A stretch of 64,000 nucleotides of DNA from Piper betle (taxonomy: Eukaryota > Streptophyta > Magnoliopsida > Piperales > Piperaceae), in NCBI GenBank assembly GCA_033002965.1, contig JAURVB010002008.1, positions 1 to 64,000 on the forward strand, written 5' to 3'. Positions 37,324-49,061 of the stretch are shown here, in pieces. Both the position numbers and the translations under genes were made by a program. The notes beneath the pieces are model-generated. The model worked only from the letters and a program-made list of their open reading frames with translations, was not told the DNA's origin and did not search any database. Each line of letters starts with the position of its first letter. Within the stretch, counting starts at the first letter, position 1.

Positions 37324-38383
37324 TTAGGAGCTTCCCTTGATCTTCTTGACAATGCCGGCAAAATATTTTCCCTGGTGGAAAGCCTGCTCCAATTCAAGCT
37401 CGGAAGGAAACCTTGAGCTTGAACCATCACCCGCTAATGTGCCTGCCCCGTAGGGACTGCCGCCTTTCACCTTCTCCATCTCAAACATCCCTGCTCCAAA
37501 TGTATAACCAATGGGCACAAACAGCATTCCATGGTGAACCAGCTGAGTAATTGCTGTCAATCTGTAAATTTATTTATACACAAGCTTCAGACCAATTATA
37601 GTAACCAAAAATGTAATACACGAATGAGAAGCTAGTCCTTTGAATAAGCAGTCATTGTAGACAAGAACATACGGAGTTTCCTCTTGGCCTCCTCCTTGTG
37701 AACTAGTGCTGTAGAAAAAGCCAGCAGGTTTTCCGGCGAGCTCCTGTGTCCTCCACAGGCCACCGGTTGCATCCATGAAAGCTTTGAATTGGGCTGTCAT
37801 CATACCAAATTTAGTGGGAAATCCGAAGAGAAAACCATCGGCCTCAGGAAGCTCGTGGGGTGTTATGATTGGTGTGTCACTCTTGGGAGGGGCACGCATC
37901 TTAACAAGGGTCTCATCTGAAAGAGTCTCTGGGACCTAATCACAATCAACCAATCAAAAAATTCACAAAAGATTGAAATTCTTTAAGAAGCAGAGCCCCT
38001 AGAGAAGTTTACCCAGAAAACTACTGGTATATAGTGTTCAACTTTCATGGCAATTCACATACCTGCCACAGTTTAGCTTCAACCCCTTCCACTGATGACG
38101 CACCTTTCTCAATCTCCTTCGCTAATTTCTCAACATGACCATACGTAGAGTAATACCTAGTTCAAGGATGAAAAATTCAAGCAACATAAATCCCAACTCT
38201 AGTACATTGGAAGTATTTGGAATTAGAAAGTTCATTGGAACATCTAATCAAATTTGAGTGATGCCAAATATATATGCAGATCAATAATTTTCAGATGCAA
38301 CCAACCCATAAGATGTTTGAGTCTCTCCAACGAGTGTAACCACCCTATTGCACTTACACAATGTAAATCTTGGCCGGCGCCAT
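37324..38383 (-). CDS. FQR1: NAD(P)H:quinone oxidoreductase, FQR1/WrbA type
   Basis: Flavodoxin-like FMN enzyme that reduces quinones by two electrons, limiting semiquinone formation; the Arabidopsis FQR1 gene is a primary auxin-response gene. Four exons on the minus strand, 38358-38383, 38063-38156, 37673-37935 and 37324-37561, all GT-AG, give 621 nt and 206 residues (FQR1 is about 204). The start is [24 protein letters not shown], with the FMN-binding loop [60 protein letters not shown] and [40 protein letters not shown] follow, in family order. One deviation: the usual STGSQGGGQE reads [10 protein letters not shown] here. The first exon is only 26 bases. The gene looks intact. Its flanks are partly duplicated at 40020-40830, but without the gene. 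Confidence 0.95.
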
Positions 38384-38881
38384 TGGATCAGGACTGGGTG
38401 ATCAAATCAAATTGTGCAGAACAGGAATGAGCATGTAATCCCAAAAGGATGCTAGAATTTATATTATCATAATCTGAGAAGCTTCCAAATTCCAATAACA
38501 AAATAGTAATATTATCATCGGATAGAGCCTGCCCAAGTCGTTACTGATTCTTGGCACGCCATTGATGATTGCATTCTGATAAAGACTTAAACAAATTATT
38601 CTGTGGCTTGGGGCCGCCTTATGATTGAAGCATAAACAATTATATTTTATCAATTTTCATCAATTTTTTCTTCCATGTAATACCAAATATACTATATTAA
38701 AGATAGACCCGACCAATTATTTTATCACAAATAAATCAATTAATTATATCTTACAACATTGTTTTGTCAGCATAAGTTAGCTCTCTGATGGAATGAATGC
38801 ATGCAACTTCTTGTAGTGTTTATTTGTACAATATACATTTTTATCTTCACCAAATAATTTATGTTATTTCTATTGAATATC
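38384..38881 (-). promoter_or_regulatory. Upstream region of FQR1-like gene
   Basis: About 500 bases upstream of the start codon that are unique to this locus; they are absent from the gene-less duplicate at 40020-40830. I see no clear TATA box or TGTCTC auxin-response element in the stretch, but a short element could be missed by eye. Confidence 0.35.
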
Positions 38882-39281
38882 ATTCCACGTATTGCATGCA
38901 GCCAGCAAATATAATATTTCTTAATGAGCACCTGCTTATCAAAGAAGGTCTTTATTAAGAAAAAGGAAGAAAAACTAAAAACAAGGATAAGATGGCTACA
39001 AATAATTAAAATATGTAAAAGTTATTGTTAGTGGCTAATCAAAACTACATCTTCGGTACAAATTTACGGGCTTAAATTGTAATACTTCAAATCCGGTTTA
39101 CTCTCAAACCAAACTAGTCATTATGTTAGATCGAACCATTTATTATTTTGATTAAATTGGTTTACCCAAACTTAAACATAAAGGACCTAGACGCTCTTAG
39201 CATCTCAAGATGGAAAAATGATATTACAATGTACAACCAAATGTATTCCTGAAATGCATACCCTAGCAGTATACTATATGA
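38882..39281. repeat. Right part of duplicated unit A, including LTR edge
   Basis: Matches 40412-40815 at high identity (TTCCACGTATTGCATGCAGCC, AAACAAGGATAAGATGGCTACAA, CTACATCTTCGGTACAAATTTA). At 39078 it enters the same minus-oriented LTR that starts at 40621 in the other copy, preceded by the same TAAAT flank (39073-39077). Only about 204 bases of that LTR are present before the unit ends at the foldback element. Confidence 0.85.
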
Positions 39282-39301
39282 CTTATATATATATATAAAT
39301 A

Positions 39302-40010
39302 CTATGGTGCGCTGTAAGTTTTGCAGCACACAATACGCTGCTGAATGAGAGCCGTTGGATCAAAATCCAACGGCTCTTGTTCATCCTCCCTTTTTCAGAT
39401 CTGCAGGCCCGATTGCCCGCCTGAACCGGACTCCCGCCCGCGATTGTGCCATTGCCTGCCGCCGTGGCCTCGCCCCCTGCTGGCGGCCCCGCCCTCCACC
39501 CCCTCCCCCCGCCGCCGTAGTCCCCGCCCCAGCCAGCACCTTGTAGCCACCGCCAACCCCGCCGCCCCCTCTCCGCCACCGCCCAATCCGCGCCACTCTG
39601 CCCCCCTGCCCGCCCCCGGCTGGCACCCCCGCCACCCCCCTCTGCCACCGCTCGGGGTGGTGGCGGAGGGCGCCAGCCGGGGGCGGGTGGAGGGCGGAGG
39701 GGTGTGGATTGGGCGGTGGTGGAGAGGGGGGCGGGGTTGGCGGTGGCTGCAAGGTGCCAACTGGGGCGGGGACCACGGCGGTGGGCGGGCGGGGGAGGGG
39801 GTGGAGGGCGGGGCCGCTAGCAGGGGGCGAGGCCGCGGTGGCAGGCGGTGGCGCGGTTGCGGGTGGGAGGTCCGGTTCGGGCGGGTCGGGCGGGTAATCG
39901 GGTCTCCAAATCTGAAAAAAGGGATGATGAATGAGAGCCGTTGGATTTTGATCCAACGGCTCTCGTTCAACTGCGTATGGTGCGCTGTAAAAACTTGTAG
40001 CGCACCATAG
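39302..40010. mobile_element. Foldback element, about 0.7 kb, almost entirely inverted repeat
   Basis: Both ends read CTATGGTGCGCT inwards, and the two halves are inverted repeats of about 350 bp meeting at a palindromic centre near 39658 (CCACCGCTCGGGGTGGTGG). Next to each end is a perfect 13-bp hairpin stem, AGAGCCGTTGGAT, with a 4-base loop (39348-39377 and 39934-39963). The inner arms are extremely GC-rich (CCCGCC/GGCGGG), unlike the AT-rich surroundings. TA-rich sequence flanks both sides, but I found no definite target duplication. It has no transposase. The many overlapping open frames on both strands within it are artefacts of composition. It resembles foldback or MULE-type MITEs, but the family is not assigned. 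Confidence 0.8.
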
Positions 40011-40017
40011 CACTCCT

Positions 40018-40620
40018 CTATATATATATATATACATACATAAACTAATGAGCCTACGTCATTTAATCAAGTGTAAATTAATGGGCTTGAATTATTTCTT
40101 TAAAGTAATTAATTAAGTTAAATATTTATAATCCATTCACTTATAAATATGAATCTTCTATTCTTAAAATTGAACACCTATGGTTCATTCATATTTATAA
40201 ATAATAAACTTACCCGATAGAAATTAGATATGAGACTAAATTGAGGATTTCATAATCCACTCACATTGAAAAATTTTGTCCTCTAAATTTTTATACATGA
40301 CCCATTCCTAGCCTCAACCCACATCCTTTTTGACTCGTGACCAGTTGTTTAGCCCACGTCCTTAGTCTAATTTATCATCTAATACATTAAAAGGTTGTTC
40401 TGATACCATATGCAACAATTCCACGTATTGCATGCAGCCGGCAAATATAATATTTCTTAATGAGCACCTGCTTATCAAATAAGATCTCTATTAAGTAAAA
40501 GGAAGAAAAAACTAAAAACAAGGATAAGATGGCTACAAATAATTAAAATTAGATGATGTAAAAGTTATTGTTAGTGGCTAATCATAACTACATCTTCGGT
40601 ACAAATTTATGGGCCTAAAT
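40018..40620. repeat. Duplicated unit B, lacking FQR1
   Basis: 40029-40411 copies 36517-36899, and 40412-40620 continues as a copy of 38882-39077. The intervening 1.98 kb of unit A (36900-38881), which contains the whole FQR1-like gene and its upstream region, is absent. The junction is at about 40411-40417 (CATATG/CAACAATTCC). Identity to unit A looks above 90%. Confidence 0.85.
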
Positions 40621-43111
40621 TGTAATACTTCAAATCTGGTTTACTCTCAAACCGAAGTAGTTATTTCGTTTGATCGAACCATTTATTATTTAGATTAAAT
40701 TGGTTTATTCAAACTTAAACATAAATGACCTAGATGCTCTCGGCATCTCAAGATGGAAAAATGCCATTACAATGTACAACCAAATGTATGCCTGAAATGC
40801 ATAGTATAGCATGATACTATGTGAATGTTATAACAAATGATCACATTCAAAATGCCACTTAAATTATAATAAATTATAAAAAAATTTTAAATTAAAGAAG
40901 GGTAGAGTTTTCCTTAAAAATGTAATGAAGGGACTAACCTGTCAAATAACAATCTATTTATATATCACTAAACCATATAAAATTCTTCATTTCATAACAC
41001 ATCACAGTTTTCACATTTACAATATTAAAGACATGAATTGGGTCTTGAACCCTCCTCTGTTCATCATGTCTGTCACAAGCATTTATCAATTTCACAAAAC
41101 ATTATTGTCAATTTAACATGATAAAATACATTACAACATGATACATTGTAACAAAAAACACACAAATAATCCAAACATATAGTGCAAGATCTGAGTGTGT
41201 ACATAGAGCAGTCACTGCTCCTCCATTAAAGCTAGTATATCATACATATGTTCCTCACCTAGATAAATAATGAAAAAATGTTAGTAGTGATTGTCACTGA
41301 TATAGAAATAACTAATTATTAAATTGACAAATGAGAGATGATTTTAATGATTGTCACTGATATAGAAATAATTAAATATCAAATTGACAAATGAGAGATG
41401 CCTTTCATGTAAAAGAAATCTATCATATACTTCCACTAAACTCTCAAAAATGACAACTACTAAAGGACCATCCAACTATAGACCAGATAGTGTCCCGAAT
41501 CTAACTGACCTAATGTCTCTCTTGATATTTTCTCATTTTAAAGTCCCACTCTTGAAAAAACCAGTATCTTAAGCCCTCTCAAATCCTTCATGTTTCTCCT
41601 AGCCTAGAGCAATAAGGTCGAGCACTTTTATGCAATCACCTTCAGTACCTTTTGATACCACATGTCTAGACATGTGCTATATACAATAGTACTTGTATCC
41701 TCAACATTTCTCCGGGTGAGAGGAAGATCAAGATGTAGAGTTGTCAGGATCCCTCGGGAATAGAACAACCCACTCGCTAATCTAGGGCCCGTTGTGACTC
41801 ACACATGCACTCTCTCATAGTGTGTGTAAGTCGGTTCCTCCATCTCTTGAGTCACAAGAAAATTTGATACAAATTATATTATATGGTTGGGAAGGGAATT
41901 ATATAGATAGACCCGAAGGCAACTTGTTGTGGATTTAAGTTCGAAAATAACTCGAGGGATCTCATCCTCGAAGGTTCTTAATTCTGAAAAACATAACGTT
42001 TAAATGGTCTGTGTTAAGTGGGATCTGATAAAACAACCACTTAAAATGTCTTGTGGCTGTAAAACAACACAACAATGGAGTAGAACAACAAATTAGGGTG
42101 AGTCCTAATGGACTTGGTAGAAGCTTTAAGTGGGGTCTCGTGCCTAGACGATGAGCTCTTATTTCGCACCTATATAACCAAACTACACACTAATGTCTAT
42201 GTTAACTATGTGATACATGTATGAAATAAATGATTATGAATATGATCACACTTCTAATATCAAAATCAAACATGAAACACAACATTATCAACTTAATAAA
42301 AATCCACATTTGATTAACTTTGTAACCCTAATTCTAATTATGTATTTACCCTTAATTATGCTTACTAATATCTAATTATGACATTTTATATGTAATTAAA
42401 AACTTTCTAATCACTAAATAATTAACTTATACAACTATAACACCAATACACAATTTTCACTATTGTAAACGTCATTAATTTTATATAAAAATTCATATTC
42501 GAGTAATTTAAATCATTATCAATCGTAAATTACATAAAAAAATTATTAATTACGGACAATTATCATGAAATTACAAGATTGATCTATATTAATAAAAATC
42601 ATAAACAATTCATAAAAATTATGAATGATATACATAATAACTAAAGTGAATTAAAAATAAAAAAATTGGAGAAGCGAAGAGCATAGTGATTTGGAACCAA
42701 ATCGGCACCCTTTTCCCCTTTCCCCCTATCCCAATGACATCTCACCCCCATGTGTCAACACCACCACCTCCAGAACCCTTGCCGCCGGTAGCCCGCCATT
42801 GGCCAGTGCTGCCATGCACCTGCCTCCCCCTTTGTGTCGAAGTCGTGTTTTTGTTTTCTAAATTCTCACTTTGTTATGGTCAGATCAACGAGGTATAAAG
42901 TGGGTTCTAAAATACTCTCGTATATACTGAACAAAATAAAATAATCATAGTGTACTCTTGTATATACTAATAACTCGTTTGCTACTGTGTGCTTGATATT
43001 ATCATCATATACTCGGATATACATAAACTTTCATAGCACGTACACAAGATAAACCCGGCCTCGACACGTGTTTGGAAAACTGAACCGATCTAGAGCGAGT
43101 TTTACATAAAT
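40616..43111 (-). mobile_element. Solo LTR, family 1 copy F, with TAAAT target duplication
   Basis: The element spans 40621-43106 (2486 bp) and is flanked by TAAAT on both sides (40616-40620, 43107-43111). On the top strand it starts TGTAATACTTC and ends TTTTACA. It contains the family landmarks in reverse order: ATCCCTCGGGAATAGAACA (41748-41766), CTCGAGGGATCTCATCCTCGA, AAGTGGGATC, and the TAACTCG-TTTGCT block near 42970. It is the most decayed full-length copy; its GC-rich block (42690-42830) has lost most CpG. No gag-pol interior or second LTR accompanies it. Confidence 0.85.
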
Positions 43112-43540
43112 TATTTATTTTAAATAATTAACCTAAATTAAAGATTAATAGTACACCTCAGGTTTGGTTTGGTTGATATGAAAAAAATATGAATGACATG
43201 AAAATCTTAAACAGTTAACCTTACTAAAATTATATATGCTAAGAAAAATTTGCTTCATATAATGTGTTGTATTTAAATTATTTATGATAACATTAAAATG
43301 GCCTACTTATGCGCTTTCACTCGTGGAAAAAAATCTTCCTTTTTCTTATCTCAAAATTTTATTTTATTTTTCACACATAAAGTACATGGGTGCTACATAA
43401 GGTAATTGTAATTATTTTATGTTCTCACTTGAGTATAATATTACATTTGTGTTCAAAATAATAAATTTTAAATTACTTTATATATAAAATATACATTGGT
43501 AAGGTTGACTATTATTTTAAAATTTTTATGTCATTTACAA
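43112..43540. other. AT-rich intergenic DNA
   Basis: Between the LTR and the plastid insertion. Nothing gene-like is visible. Confidence 0.5.
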
Positions 43541-44256
43541 CATTAGTCTATTCGGACCTCCACTTAGTTTCACCCAAGCTTCATCCTGGTCATGGATAGA
43601 TCACCCAGGTTTGGGTCCATAAACAGTGACAATTGCCCTATGAAGACTCGCTTTCGCTATGGCTCCGGTGGGTTTCCTTAACCAAGCCACTGCCTATGAG
43701 TCGCCGGCTCATTCTTCAACAGGCACGCGGTCAGAGATTGCTCCTCCCACTGCTTGGGAGCTCACGGTTTCATGTTCTATTTCACTCCCCGATGGGAGTT
43801 CTTTTCACCTTTCCCTCACGGTACTACTTCACTATCGGTCACCCAGGAGTATTTAGCCTTGCAAGGTGTTCCTTGCTGATTCAGAACCTGCCCTTGGGAG
43901 GGGATAACAGCTGGAAACGACTGCTAATACCCCGTAGGCTGAGGAGCAAAAGGAGGAATCCACTCGAGGAGGGGCTTTGATTCTCGAAGAATGAGGGGCA
44001 AAGGGATTGATTGAGAAAGATCTCTTGTTCTTAAGGATCCCTTGTTCTTATTATAAGATCGTGATCTGATCCGCCTATTAGAATTTGGTCTAAAAAATTC
44101 TTTTTTGTCCTTTGTTTCAAATGAATTAATTAAGTTCAAACTTTGAAAAGATGAAAAAATAGACCCATATAAAAAAGACGCTATGAATATTCCAAACAAT
44201 GCAATACTAACAGAAAAAATGGCATTTATTACAAACTTGTGTTTAGTTACCACCAT
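43541..44256. pseudogene. Composite plastid DNA insertion (NUPT): 23S, 16S and ndhF pieces
   Basis: 43541-43883 is antisense plastid 23S rRNA (landmarks AGGTCCGAAY, GACCAGGATGAAGCTTGGGT and GAGCCGGCGACTCATAGGC read on the minus strand). 43884-43976 is sense plastid 16S rRNA (GAACCTGCCCTTGGGAGGGG, GCTAATACCCCGTAGGCTGA, AGGAGCAAAAGGAGGAAT). About 44120-44240 on the minus strand encodes a piece of NdhF ([24 protein letters not shown]). The stretch 43977-44120 is probably further plastid spacer DNA (ATGAGGGGCAAAGGGATTGAT), which I could not place. These loci are not contiguous in any plastid genome I know, so the insertion is rearranged. All pieces are fragments and carry substitutions; none is functional. 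Confidence 0.88.
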
Positions 44257-45056
44257 GGGGTTTGGAACCCTAAACAGATTGCCGGTGATAAGCCAGGGCC
44301 AATATAGTTAGGGTCAAATCCATCATAGAAAGATTTGATTCCAATTGATTTATATACAGAGAGGGATCAAATAGTATATTTTGTACTAACTAACCAACCT
44401 GTATATAGGAAATAAAATGAACAAAAATAACTAACTATAACCGAGTTTATGATGGTTAATAGTTTTGACTGGAATTAAATAAATCTCTTGCGTTCGAGAA
44501 AGAGATATGTGAGGTAAATATACACAACCAATATTAATGAAAACTCAATTTGTGGCATTATTTGTAACATAGTTATTTTTTATTTTTTAAAAAATCACAA
44601 AATCCTAATAAGTACTACATTTCCCCCTAAAATCCTAAACTATAGGATTGTATTGGTCGTAGAGAAGGGATGTGGTGATCATCATGCACAAATATGTATC
44701 TTGCTACCATACGTATAATTGTGAGTATATACACCTTCATAACCCCTAATATATACATGTTCATAGGCGGATTATGACCATCATTTTTGCTTTGAAAAAA
44801 AGCCCAAAAACTATGCAAGATACTGTGTGGTTGCTAATGAGCTCTTGTTAATACAAATGAATGGGTCTGGTGCAACCTGAGTAAGGAGCTGATACACGAA
44901 TTTAACTCATATAAAGAATTTTAAGATAGAAAGAAACAATTTCAGAGCCAAAATAGGATGAAAATAGAAGAAATTTGGGTAAAGGAAGGATGATAACCTA
45001 TAGGGAAGTAAAGGAGAAAGCCATACAGGGCATTTAAGGAAGAGGCTATTAGGGAT
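44257..45056. other. Intergenic DNA, unassigned
   Basis: 44257-44340 contains GATTGCCGGTGATAAGCCAGGG, which may still be organelle-derived, but I could not place it. The rest is AT-rich without supported genes. The minus-strand open frames at 44627-44818 and 44907-45092 show no motif. Confidence 0.4.
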
Positions 45057-46279
45057 GCCGCCGGTAGGGGTGGGCATTGGTCGGATGGACATCGGACAAG
45101 CTGTTATCCACGGTTGTTCGAAATTTCATCGGACAAAACTTGTTCGACCGAGTTATTGTCCAAGCTCTCCGTTAGGCCCGAGCAGTGTCCGTGGATAATC
45201 CGAAATGAAAATCTTACCCAAATGAGTACTGTTCATAGAGAGCCCTCATCTCCTCTGCCGCCGCCAATGGCCACCCTCCGCCGCCCTGCACGCTCCCTGA
45301 GTACCCCCTTCACCTCCGCTAAGGACCCCCTCCACCTCCCTCTGTCGCCCTGCACGCTGCTTGCGTACTCCTCCACCTCTGTGCGCACTGCTTGCATACC
45401 CCCTCTGCCGTTGCCTGCAGAGCCCCTCGTGGCCCTGCTCATCGCCTGTGGACCCTCTACCACCCTGCAAGTCTCCTGTGGACCCTCCACCGCCCTACGC
45501 ACCGTGTACCCTCCTTTGCAGCCCTCCGCCGCCTTGCACATGTGCATGCAGGCCTCCTCTGTAGCCTTGCATGTTGCATGCAGACCTCCTCATAGCCCTG
45601 CACCCCCATACCCCTCTCCGCCGCCACTTGCAGACCCCCCTCCACTGCCTTGTGTGTCACATGCGGACCCTCCGCCTCCCTGCACGCCATGTACCCCCCC
45701 TCCACCGCCGCCTATGGACCCCCTCTGCCGCCTTATGCGTCGTTTGTGGACCCCCTCTGCCGACCCTCCGCCTCCTTGCGCTTTGCCTGTGGACCCCCTT
45801 TGCCACCCTGCGTGCCGCGTACCCCCTCCACTGCCGCTTGAGGACCCGCCACCCTCCACATCGCCTGTGGACCCTCCACAGCCCTGTGCATACCCCCTCC
45901 ACTACCACCTGCCTCTTCCACCCTCTGCTTCATCTTTCATCTTTTGATTGTAATTTTTACCTACAAATTCTCAACTAAATAAAGGTCAAATCTTTTATTT
46001 TATAGCTACTCAATTTTGGATTAATACTTATTTTTAATTATTGTTGAGATAATTAAAGTGCACAGTCCTATTTGATTTATAAAAGATAATATTAGCCTTA
46101 CAAATGTTATTGATATAAAATATTGGACACTTAGTCGGTTGTTCGGTTAGATAAAGAAATGTCTATGTTTGATTTATTTTAATTCGGTCAAATTCGGTTG
46201 GTCAAATTCAGTAAGACATGTTTCAGACTTTGGTCGGACTTGATAATTCGGACGCACGCGTCCACCACCTAGCCACCAG
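45057..46279. mobile_element. hAT-like non-autonomous element with internal minisatellite
   Basis: Proposed ends are 45065 (TAGGGGTGGGCATTGGTCGG) and 46271; the reverse complement of the right end is TAGGTGGTGGACGCGTGCGT. The flanks GCCGCCGG (45057-45064) and GCCACCAG (46272-46279) agree at 6 of 8 positions, as an aged 8-bp hAT target duplication might. TCGGTC/GGTCGGAC-type subterminal motifs occur at both sides. Its centre, about 45240-45910, is a C- and T-rich imperfect minisatellite with repeated CTGTGGACCC-TCC, CCCTGCACG and CCGCC units of roughly 30-45 bp. Long open frames across it in several frames (for example 45114-45947) are repeat artefacts. Confidence 0.5.
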
Positions 46280-49061
46280 TCGGAGTGAAGCGTGTAGTCG
46301 ACCCGATCAGAAAAAACATCGGCTCTGGATATTAGTTAACTCAATTAAAATCCGGGTTGGATTTGGGTTTTAAAAAACCTGAACCAGAACAGTACACTAA
46401 TCGTGAAGACTGGAGGGAGTGATTGACTGTGTTGCTGGAGGGGAAGGGTGTGTGAACCTCGGAGACCGTGGTGGTGGCAAAGAGCTCCGGTAGATAGTGG
46501 TAGGTCGTCATAAGTGTCGCTCACGATGGGGATGGGGATGGAGATGTTGGAAATATTAGACTGGAGTGTATGAAAATTGTAAACATCACAAATGACAAAA
46601 CAGATGAAAAAACTAGAAGCAGTGGGAATCCAAACCCCATGTCCATGGCAGCCTGGTACATCTTCATACATCATAGCTCATGAGAATCCTAGCGGGAGCT
46701 GATTTCAAGCACATGGATGGCACATCGGCTCCGCTGGAAGACATTAAGTTAGGGAAAATGATATTTGTATTTCTCACGGTCATCTAAAACGCCTACATTA
46801 TCTCTATATAGCCATCAAATATCACCGCGTCGCAAAAAACCACGACCACCGATCTGGTGACCACGGTTGCAAAAATAGAGACATAGTTTCTCAAATAAGC
46901 TTCTGTTTTTCTTCATTAAATAGATTAAACTAATTTTAGTCGAGTATGTTGTTGAATGTTTATGGATGTTCTATACAATTATTTAGTGATTTTTAATGGA
47001 AAATAAAATAATTCATGTGGTTTGTAGGCTTTATCTTCATAATTGGCTTTCCATAGATATAAAACCCCAACATCGGGTTATGGTTTTACCCGCTTGTAAT
47101 TTTGTCAAGTTTAGGCTAGTCTTAAAATAATTCGAGCCTGACTAATTTTGGGACTATAAATATGAGGCTCATATGACCATATGAACATATTATAGAGGTT
47201 AAGTATGTCTGACATGAAGATGATAGCTTTAGTTATGCTATATTATAGCATGAGTTATCAGTCCATACATGATATATACAAATTTTTTTGCATGTATCAG
47301 TCATGGTTTTAGGGCTAGATCTAGACCATTTTAGCGTTTAGTATCCGTTTAGGATTTTTAGGGTATTTTATTTACACGCATCTTAGATATTTTGAACTAC
47401 TGGATTGCCCCTGTGGGCCAACTTGATTTGAGTAGCAGATTTTCACCTGATTGAGTTTAGAGTTTCAAGGCTCATTTAGCTTTCATGCCTCAATTTTCGT
47501 CCATAAAGTGACTTGTAGGCGTCGAGTCAGTTTGACTTTTATCAGTCTCGATCTAAGCTTTCTAATCATGTATATATATTGTATATACCCCAGGTGGACT
47601 GTACTAGGCCCACGAGTTGTTAGGCATTCAGTTAGTGCCATGTAGCAAGATCTGGATGGTCCATGTCAACCTTAGCATTGGCCAACCAATTTCAAGAGAT
47701 TTCTCCCGTAATTTGAGAACATTTTCACCCTTAGAACTGCTGCTACTTCGGCTTGCCATTGGCAAGTCTCTGGCTGCCTTCGGCCACTTGGACCAATACC
47801 ATTGTGATTGCCTTGAGGCCAGCTATCAACCAGGCTCCACCATTGACACTAGCGCTGCCACATTCGTCGCTAGCATAGCATTTTTGGTCATCGGTTTCCC
47901 ATCGCCGCCGCTACTCTCTAGGCATTTTCAGGTGCTAGCGAGCTTCATCTGTGAGGGTCGACCACCCAAATAGCTTCCCCTCCCAAAATCTTCAGTTTGA
48001 GACCAGCCTCATCAACCATCAGTGCTAGAATTGTCACTGACGAATCCACCTACCTGTGGCGATTTCCTTATTTTTTCCATTTTTGGTAAGTACCTGACTT
48101 GATGTTGCTGATCACCATCGCCATCACCTCTGCCTCCACGTCCTCTGTCAATTCAACCAGTAGCAGCCTTCGCAGCCCACAATTGGTGATTTTTGGCAAC
48201 AGGCAGCACTAGCCCATTTGCTCGAGTCTTATTCACCTACCCGCCAACCTGCTTGCTTACCTGCTTTCATGTTGTGTTCGTCCAACCAGCCCAACCATCT
48301 TTCCATCTAACCCAAACTGAGTTAAGTCAGCCCGACTTGGTCTAGTTCAGCCTAGTTGACTATGTTCATAGTTTTTGGCTATTTTTCGACCGATTTTGGT
48401 AATTATAGAACCCCTACGATAGTTTAGATGCACATTCACACTATTTAGCATATTTTGACATTATGGATATATTAATTTATCTATTTATTTATTCATTATT
48501 ATTTATTTCTTTTTATTGATGTTTGTCGTGTATGATGAATGTTTATGTGATTATTTAATTAATATTAACGATAATTTACTTATTAATATTAGTCATATTC
48601 ATGTTTACTAAATTGTATTTTTTAATTTATTTATCTATATGTTTGTTTGCTGCGTGTATGTTATTATTTATTTGTATTTAATTTTTCACATTGGATAACT
48701 ATGATGCTATTATTATTCATGATTAATTAATATTATTTATCAAATTATTTTGTATTCATTTATTTAATTATTTATAGCTTTACTAACACAAGTATATGTG
48801 ATATTTACTCAAATTTAATTATGTATTTATATTGTATAATTATATTATCATTTTATTATTAGAGTATTACTTATTTTCATGTATTTATTATTTATCTATC
48901 TATCCATGAGTTTAGTTATTTATTTATTATTTATTTATTAGTCAATTTCTTTATTATGTCTCAATTTACGTGATAGATGTTTAGTTGTAGGTTTGTTTAG
49001 CACTGTTTTCTTTATTATGATGTATTGATCATGTGAGCACACACCACAAGCATGCATCATA
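46280..49061. other. Intergenic DNA, probably transposon-derived, unassigned
   Basis: No gene is supported. 47640-47980 is moderately GC-rich (the open frame at 47617-47973 has no recognisable domain). 48430-48980 is ATTTATTTA-rich. The last 100 bases (GCATGCATCATATAGAG) continue across the next insertion into the old LTR copy E, so some of this block may be the decayed 5' side of that copy. Confidence 0.4.

Noticed and set aside
39281..40037. Open frames of 190-221 codons on both strands
   Set aside because: They fall inside the palindromic GC-rich foldback element; glycine/proline-rich mirror products are expected from the inverted arms.
43633..43980. Open frame over the rRNA-like segment
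   Set aside because: It is the complement of plastid 23S rRNA running into 16S rRNA, not a protein gene.
43924..44256. 110-codon minus-strand frame as an intact gene
   Set aside because: Only about 35 residues match NdhF internally; the rest is plastid spacer and rRNA read in frame. It is a fragment, annotated within the plastid insertion.
45114..45947. 277-codon proline-rich open frame
   Set aside because: A translated minisatellite. Equally long frames exist in other phases and on the opposite strand, and there is no start context or splice structure.
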